Shown here in pieces: positions 51,182 to 54,237 of a stretch of 54,237 nucleotides of DNA. The stretch covers positions 1 through 54,237 of the forward strand of contig JABXJT010000029.1 in NCBI GenBank assembly GCA_013375455.1, given 5' to 3'. Position 1 is the first letter of the stretch, and every line of letters begins with the position of its first letter. The translations under genes and the position numbers were made by a program. Source of the stretch: Candidatus Helarchaeota archaeon. GTDB lineage: Archaea > Asgardarchaeota > Lokiarchaeia > Helarchaeales > HEL-GB-A. The notes below the pieces were generated by a model. That model had not been told where the DNA came from. It made no database searches and was given only the letters and a program-made list of their open reading frames with translations.

Positions 51182-52264
51182 ATGCCAGGAATTACTCACC
51201 TACTATTTGGGCTAATGATCGTCATCCCCATCATGTACATGGCGAAAGAGAAATTCAGTTATAAAGTCGCTGGGATTTTCGTGCTTAATTGTTGGATTGG
51301 TCCAGATTTTCAATGGGCCTATCGTTGGATTACTCCAGGGGTGACTTGGCCACATTCACTATTTGGATTCATGATATGGGCAATCCCTCTTGCTTTGTTT
51401 TATTCTTATTTATCACGCTTTTCATTCGATAGAACAAACCGTTTTTTTACGATTGTCGATGATGGAAAGCGTGATGTTAGCTTAAAAAATACGTACCTCT
51501 TATGTCTTGCCGGAGGAATTTTTCACCATTTTATAGATTTGCTCTTTAATGGCGAGCCATATGAGTTTCATTTATGGGATGGATGGGATCTCAGTCTTAC
51601 AGAAATAAATACCTGGGGCGAATTAAGTTACGGTCTCCCTAATGTCCTGACTATAGTGGGTTTTATACTTCTAGTCGCAATTTCATTATTCATTATTTAT
51701 TATTTAAGAAAGGAGGTAAAAGATGCTCTTCTTTTCCTCTTTGTGGTTATGAGCTTAGTAATTTTAATTTATTTCACGCTAGGATTCGAAGCTTTTGGAA
51801 CAGAACGCGAATTCGGGGCCATGCTCTGCTTATTTTGCTTCATTTTCTTACCTTTAATGACCCTTGGCTATGTTGCGATAAACGTCAATAAGAATCCCAC
51901 TCAACCTTCACCACCACTCATAAATAAAAAATTAGCACTGAATATGATCATAGCGATTACCCTCGTCGTTAACGTGGCGATACTTGGTTTAGGGTTGATC
52001 GGGATGTTTGCCCCTGAGATTCCCAGCGTTTTAATAGATTTACCCAATGAAGTCTTTTTCATACTAGGTATTCTCGTAATATCCCTTGCGGCAATAGGAA
52101 TAGTTGGTGCGATTGGACTCATTTTACGAAAAAATTTTGGTCGTAACCTAGTAATATTTTTCTGTATCTTACTATGGCTCTTTATCTACCCCTTCGCAAT
52201 TGTTCTATTCCTATGCCGAGACGACATAAAAGAAATGTTCAATAAAACAGATAAGGCAGGCTAA
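51182..52264 (+). CDS. DUF457-like membrane protein
   Basis: A 360-residue membrane protein with about eight hydrophobic segments. The N-terminal half resembles membrane-bound metal-dependent hydrolases: GITHLLFG near 3-10, WIGPDFQW near 39-46, WPHSLFGF near 57-64 and GGIFHHFIDLLFNG near 113-126. These repeat the His/Asp spacing of the 4544-5125 protein. The C-terminal half is a separate bundle of helices. It is probably co-transcribed with the LmbE-like gene 28 bases upstream. Enzymatic function is only predicted. Confidence 0.7.
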   Translation: MPGITHLLFGLMIVIPIMYMAKEKFSYKVAGIFVLNCWIGPDFQWAYRWITPGVTWPHSLFGFMIWAIPLALFYSYLSRFSFDRTNRFFTIVDDGKRDVSLKNTYLLCLAGGIFHHFIDLLFNGEPYEFHLWDGWDLSLTEINTWGELSYGLPNVLTIVGFILLVAISLFIIYYLRKEVKDALLFLFVVMSLVILIYFTLGFEAFGTEREFGAMLCLFCFIFLPLMTLGYVAINVNKNPTQPSPPLINKKLALNMIIAITLVVNVAILGLGLIGMFAPEIPSVLIDLPNEVFFILGILVISLAAIGIVGAIGLILRKNFGRNLVIFFCILLWLFIYPFAIVLFLCRDDIKEMFNKTDKAG

Positions 52265-52284
52265 AATTCTCTCTTGTTTAGGTA

Positions 52285-53166
52285 TTAGAGATCCTTTAAG
52301 TATATTTTATATTTCCCCAGTTTTCCACCATAGTTACCAGCGGAAATCGTTTTGAGCCCTGGAACATCTTGCATTGCATCTATAGCTGCTTTCGTTGCCG
52401 CTTTAACCGTTTCTATGTTTAATCCGTCGATCACTATTTCTGGTATCGATTGTATGCCAGGAGGCACTTTAGACCCTTCAATTTTATTTTTTAAGGTTGG
52501 ACAGAACCAGTGATTGGTGCTGGGACCTATTTCAGGAAAATTAGTTTCGGGTTTTGAGCCAGCGGAGCAGATATTGAAAGAAGTAATAGCTCCATCAATA
52601 TTTAAAATAGCATCCACGCTTTTTTGCCCTGCTTCTAACGCGGCATCGATAGTCTCACAAAACATCCAGATATTGCCCCCCATTACACCCTCTTGATAAC
52701 CAAGATAATGCTCAATGAGAAAATCATGCCCCATCATTATTGGCACGTCGATCATTTCACGCCCTTTATAATCAATCACCCATTCATAACCGTCCCCACA
52801 ATGCCCTACAGTCTTCATCATATCATATTTTTTTTCTGCTTTTAAATCATTGAAGACTGCGGTGGTTGGTACCACGAGGATTCCCTGCCGGGTACGTCGC
52901 CCCAATCGATCTTCGAGAGTTGCGATGGCTTTCTTTCCATATCCCAGTACCCAGAGCTGAACCACTGCTCCTGGACGCTCATCAGGCGTATTTTTAGCAT
53001 CAATCCAGCGGACTATGCCTCCTTCTGCATCTCCAAAAACAGTGGATGGTAATGCAGTGAAGCTATACACGGCTTGTTTCAATAAAGCATCATTCTTTGC
53101 AGTGACTAACAACTGTGTAACTGTTCCCTCAAATGCCTCTGCATACGTATCCTCAATTTCAACCAT
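52285..53166 (-). CDS. ftr: Formylmethanofuran:tetrahydromethanopterin formyltransferase
   Basis: A 293-residue protein of the usual Ftr length (about 297). DTYAEAFEGT at the start, TALPSTVFGDAEGGIVRW near 38, VPTTAVFND near 99, KTVGHCGDGYEWVIDYKGR near 118 and GGNIWMFCE near 163 are family signatures. The enzyme moves a formyl group between methanofuran and H4MPT in the archaeal methyl branch of the Wood-Ljungdahl or C1 pathway. It implies H4MPT-based C1 metabolism in this organism. The gene follows the YkgJ-like gene on the same strand by 70 bases. Confidence 0.95.
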   Translation of the reverse strand: MVEIEDTYAEAFEGTVTQLLVTAKNDALLKQAVYSFTALPSTVFGDAEGGIVRWIDAKNTPDERPGAVVQLWVLGYGKKAIATLEDRLGRRTRQGILVVPTTAVFNDLKAEKKYDMMKTVGHCGDGYEWVIDYKGREMIDVPIMMGHDFLIEHYLGYQEGVMGGNIWMFCETIDAALEAGQKSVDAILNIDGAITSFNICSAGSKPETNFPEIGPSTNHWFCPTLKNKIEGSKVPPGIQSIPEIVIDGLNIETVKAATKAAIDAMQDVPGLKTISAGNYGGKLGKYKIYLKDL

Positions 53167-53236
53167 TATAAAAACCTCTACAAAAATCTAGTAATTCAGA
53201 ACAATACTCTTCTTTATTTTTTAAATCATTTTCCAA

Positions 53237-53890
53237 TTAAACAGAAAAATAACTTTGCTCTTTGAGAGCATCAATGGGGCGATAATTCACCGTAAACCCA
53301 ACGGTTTCAATTTCTTTTGCTAATTTTTCAAAGGTAAGCAAATCGCGATCAAAGTCTGCCTCCGTATATCGCATCGATTCTCCTTTACAGATGTATGGTT
53401 CACAATGTTTCGTAAAAATAACTGTTTTATCCCACCAGTACCAGGTCATTGGGTAAAAATGACAGCCCATTGGGCGTTTTTGAGTGCTATTATTGCTATC
53501 CCAAATAGTACATGCCTTATTATTATGGAATTTGCAGAGACGCGGAGTCAGCCCAATGTAATAGATGATTTTTTGGTCGTTAAACCAAACTGTATATCTC
53601 CGAGGTTTTAATTTGCGGAGCGTTTTCAATTTTACCTCTGGCCAAGACTGCTCAAATCCTATCGGAATGTACATGTTTTTACAACAAAGTGTTGGGCATT
53701 TCATGCATTTATGCGTGATAAAAAAATCCTCAAAATCAAAGGTGCGGGCCTGCGTCGTGAGGATTTTATAGGTCCGCCCTCGATAAGTTAATTTAAGTGG
53801 CTCATCAATGAATGGAAAATACGTGGATATGAATTCAAGGAGCGTGTTGGTACCCGCGGCGTCTGTTAAGGTATGGATCTGTTTGGACAT
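53237..53890 (-). CDS. YkgJ-like cysteine-cluster protein
   Basis: A 217-residue protein with the YkgJ-type metal site: CMKCPTLCC near residues 57-65, then LCKFHNNKACTIW near 118 and MGCHFYPMTWYWWD near 139, and a further Cys pair near 160 (HCEPYICKG). Such clusters bind zinc or an iron-sulfur centre; the family has no settled function. No membrane segment. It lies 70 bases upstream of ftr and may be in the same operon. The region upstream of its start appears gene-free to the window edge. Confidence 0.75.
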   Translation of the reverse strand: MSKQIHTLTDAAGTNTLLEFISTYFPFIDEPLKLTYRGRTYKILTTQARTFDFEDFFITHKCMKCPTLCCKNMYIPIGFEQSWPEVKLKTLRKLKPRRYTVWFNDQKIIYYIGLTPRLCKFHNNKACTIWDSNNSTQKRPMGCHFYPMTWYWWDKTVIFTKHCEPYICKGESMRYTEADFDRDLLTFEKLAKEIETVGFTVNYRPIDALKEQSYFSV

Positions 53891-53926
53891 ATTTGAGAAC
53901 CACTAGTTTACTATCCATTCAGCATC

Positions 53927-54073
53927 TCACTTTTTTAGAAGATGCTCTCTCTGCTCTTTTGGTAACTTCTCACTTGCATATCTCAAAACCAATCTTGATA
54001 ATTCCTTTTTATTCTTCTCCAAGTAATCGAAAATTACATCAGGTTTAACCTTCGAGGCAGTCTGCTTTTTTAT
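53927..54073 (-). pseudogene. Decayed coding fragment near the window edge
   Basis: A minus-strand frame without an ATG encodes KPDVIFDYLEKNKKELSR and on to a Lys-rich helical end, stopping at 53927. A TAG at 54074-54076 blocks it upstream. A further open stretch in another frame continues to the window edge. The helix-rich, charged character looks like real former coding sequence; family unknown. Confidence 0.35.
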
Positions 54074-54180
54074 CTATACTATGCAATGTCCTCCGAAATC
54101 TTCTGAGGATCACCCAAACTATCACAAACCACTTCTTTAGAAGTTTTCGTATACTGGCTTATTCTCTACACTATGCAATG
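54073..54180. repeat. 16-bp direct repeat, 92 bp apart
   Basis: TCTATACTATGCAATG at 54073-54088 and TCTACACTATGCAATG at 54165-54180 differ by one base. The rest of 53891-54237 shows no intact gene. The purpose of the repeat is not evident. Confidence 0.6.
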
Positions 54181-54237
54181 CTTGGGCTGAGTTTTAAGTG
54201 TTTCGAGGACTAAACAATAGCAGGCATCAACAGCAAT

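Overview
The window reads as an AT-rich archaeal chromosome segment, most likely from an Asgard (Promethearchaeota) lineage. Support comes from roadblock/LC7-type proteins (17.4 and 22.5 kb) and a longin-like protein with CBS domains (2.3 kb). Further support comes from an H4MPT-type formyltransferase (Ftr, 52.3 kb), the archaeal UPF0147 protein, an archaeal-style HMG-CoA-synthase/DUF35/thiolase cluster, several NDP-forming acyl-CoA synthetase chains, and many TTG/GTG starts with Shine-Dalgarno motifs. The exact class cannot be fixed from the sequence. No rRNA, tRNA, CRISPR array or complete insertion sequence was seen.

Layout. 0-2.3 kb: end of an unknown gene, a lipocalin/CrtC-like protein and an unknown protein. 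2.3-3.3 kb: longin-like/CBS sensor behind a striking 11-bp inverted repeat. 3.4-12.6 kb: a minus-strand cell-surface set with a secreted membrane-anchored protein, two FtsX-type permeases (one with about twelve Ig-like repeats in its outer loop), a DUF457 membrane protein and a glycosyltransferase. 12.8-19.7 kb: a coiled-coil zinc-ribbon protein, sugar-nucleotide and glycosyl-transfer enzymes, a roadblock protein with twin winged helices and an ATP-grasp ligase. 19.7-22.5 kb: an RNase Z-like hydrolase, UPF0147, a Xer-type recombinase and a 630-bp gene-free region with a GC-rich structured element that is probably an RNA gene. 22.5-28.7 kb: a roadblock protein, two acyl-CoA synthetase alpha chains, an SDR and a sirtuin.

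28.8-42.5 kb is the most unusual part. Three nitroreductase loci, two with tandem fused nitroreductase domains, sit among two class III CoA-transferases, a nitronate-monooxygenase-like flavoprotein, two SCP2-like proteins and a truncated Old Yellow Enzyme. One arrangement occurs twice on opposite strands: nitroreductase, then two different small ribbon-helix-helix-like proteins, plus an SCP2-like protein. Two tiny acidic Trp-containing proteins accompany the tandem nitroreductases. A decayed copy of a nitroreductase 5' end lies beyond a recently expanded beta-helix surface-protein gene, so the area has been duplicating.

42.5-50.3 kb carries acyl-CoA chemistry: an SCPx-type thiolase, DUF35, an HMG-CoA-synthase-like protein without its usual catalytic residues, an AMP-forming acyl-CoA ligase, a HEAT/HTH protein, a MaoC-like hotdog protein and a third acyl-CoA synthetase alpha chain. 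50.4-53.9 kb has a LmbE-type deacetylase, a DUF457-like membrane protein, Ftr and a YkgJ-like cysteine-cluster protein. The last 350 bp holds decayed coding sequence and a short direct repeat.

Together the 22.5-50 kb genes suggest anaerobic metabolism of CoA esters with flavin-dependent reductions. The substrate is not evident.
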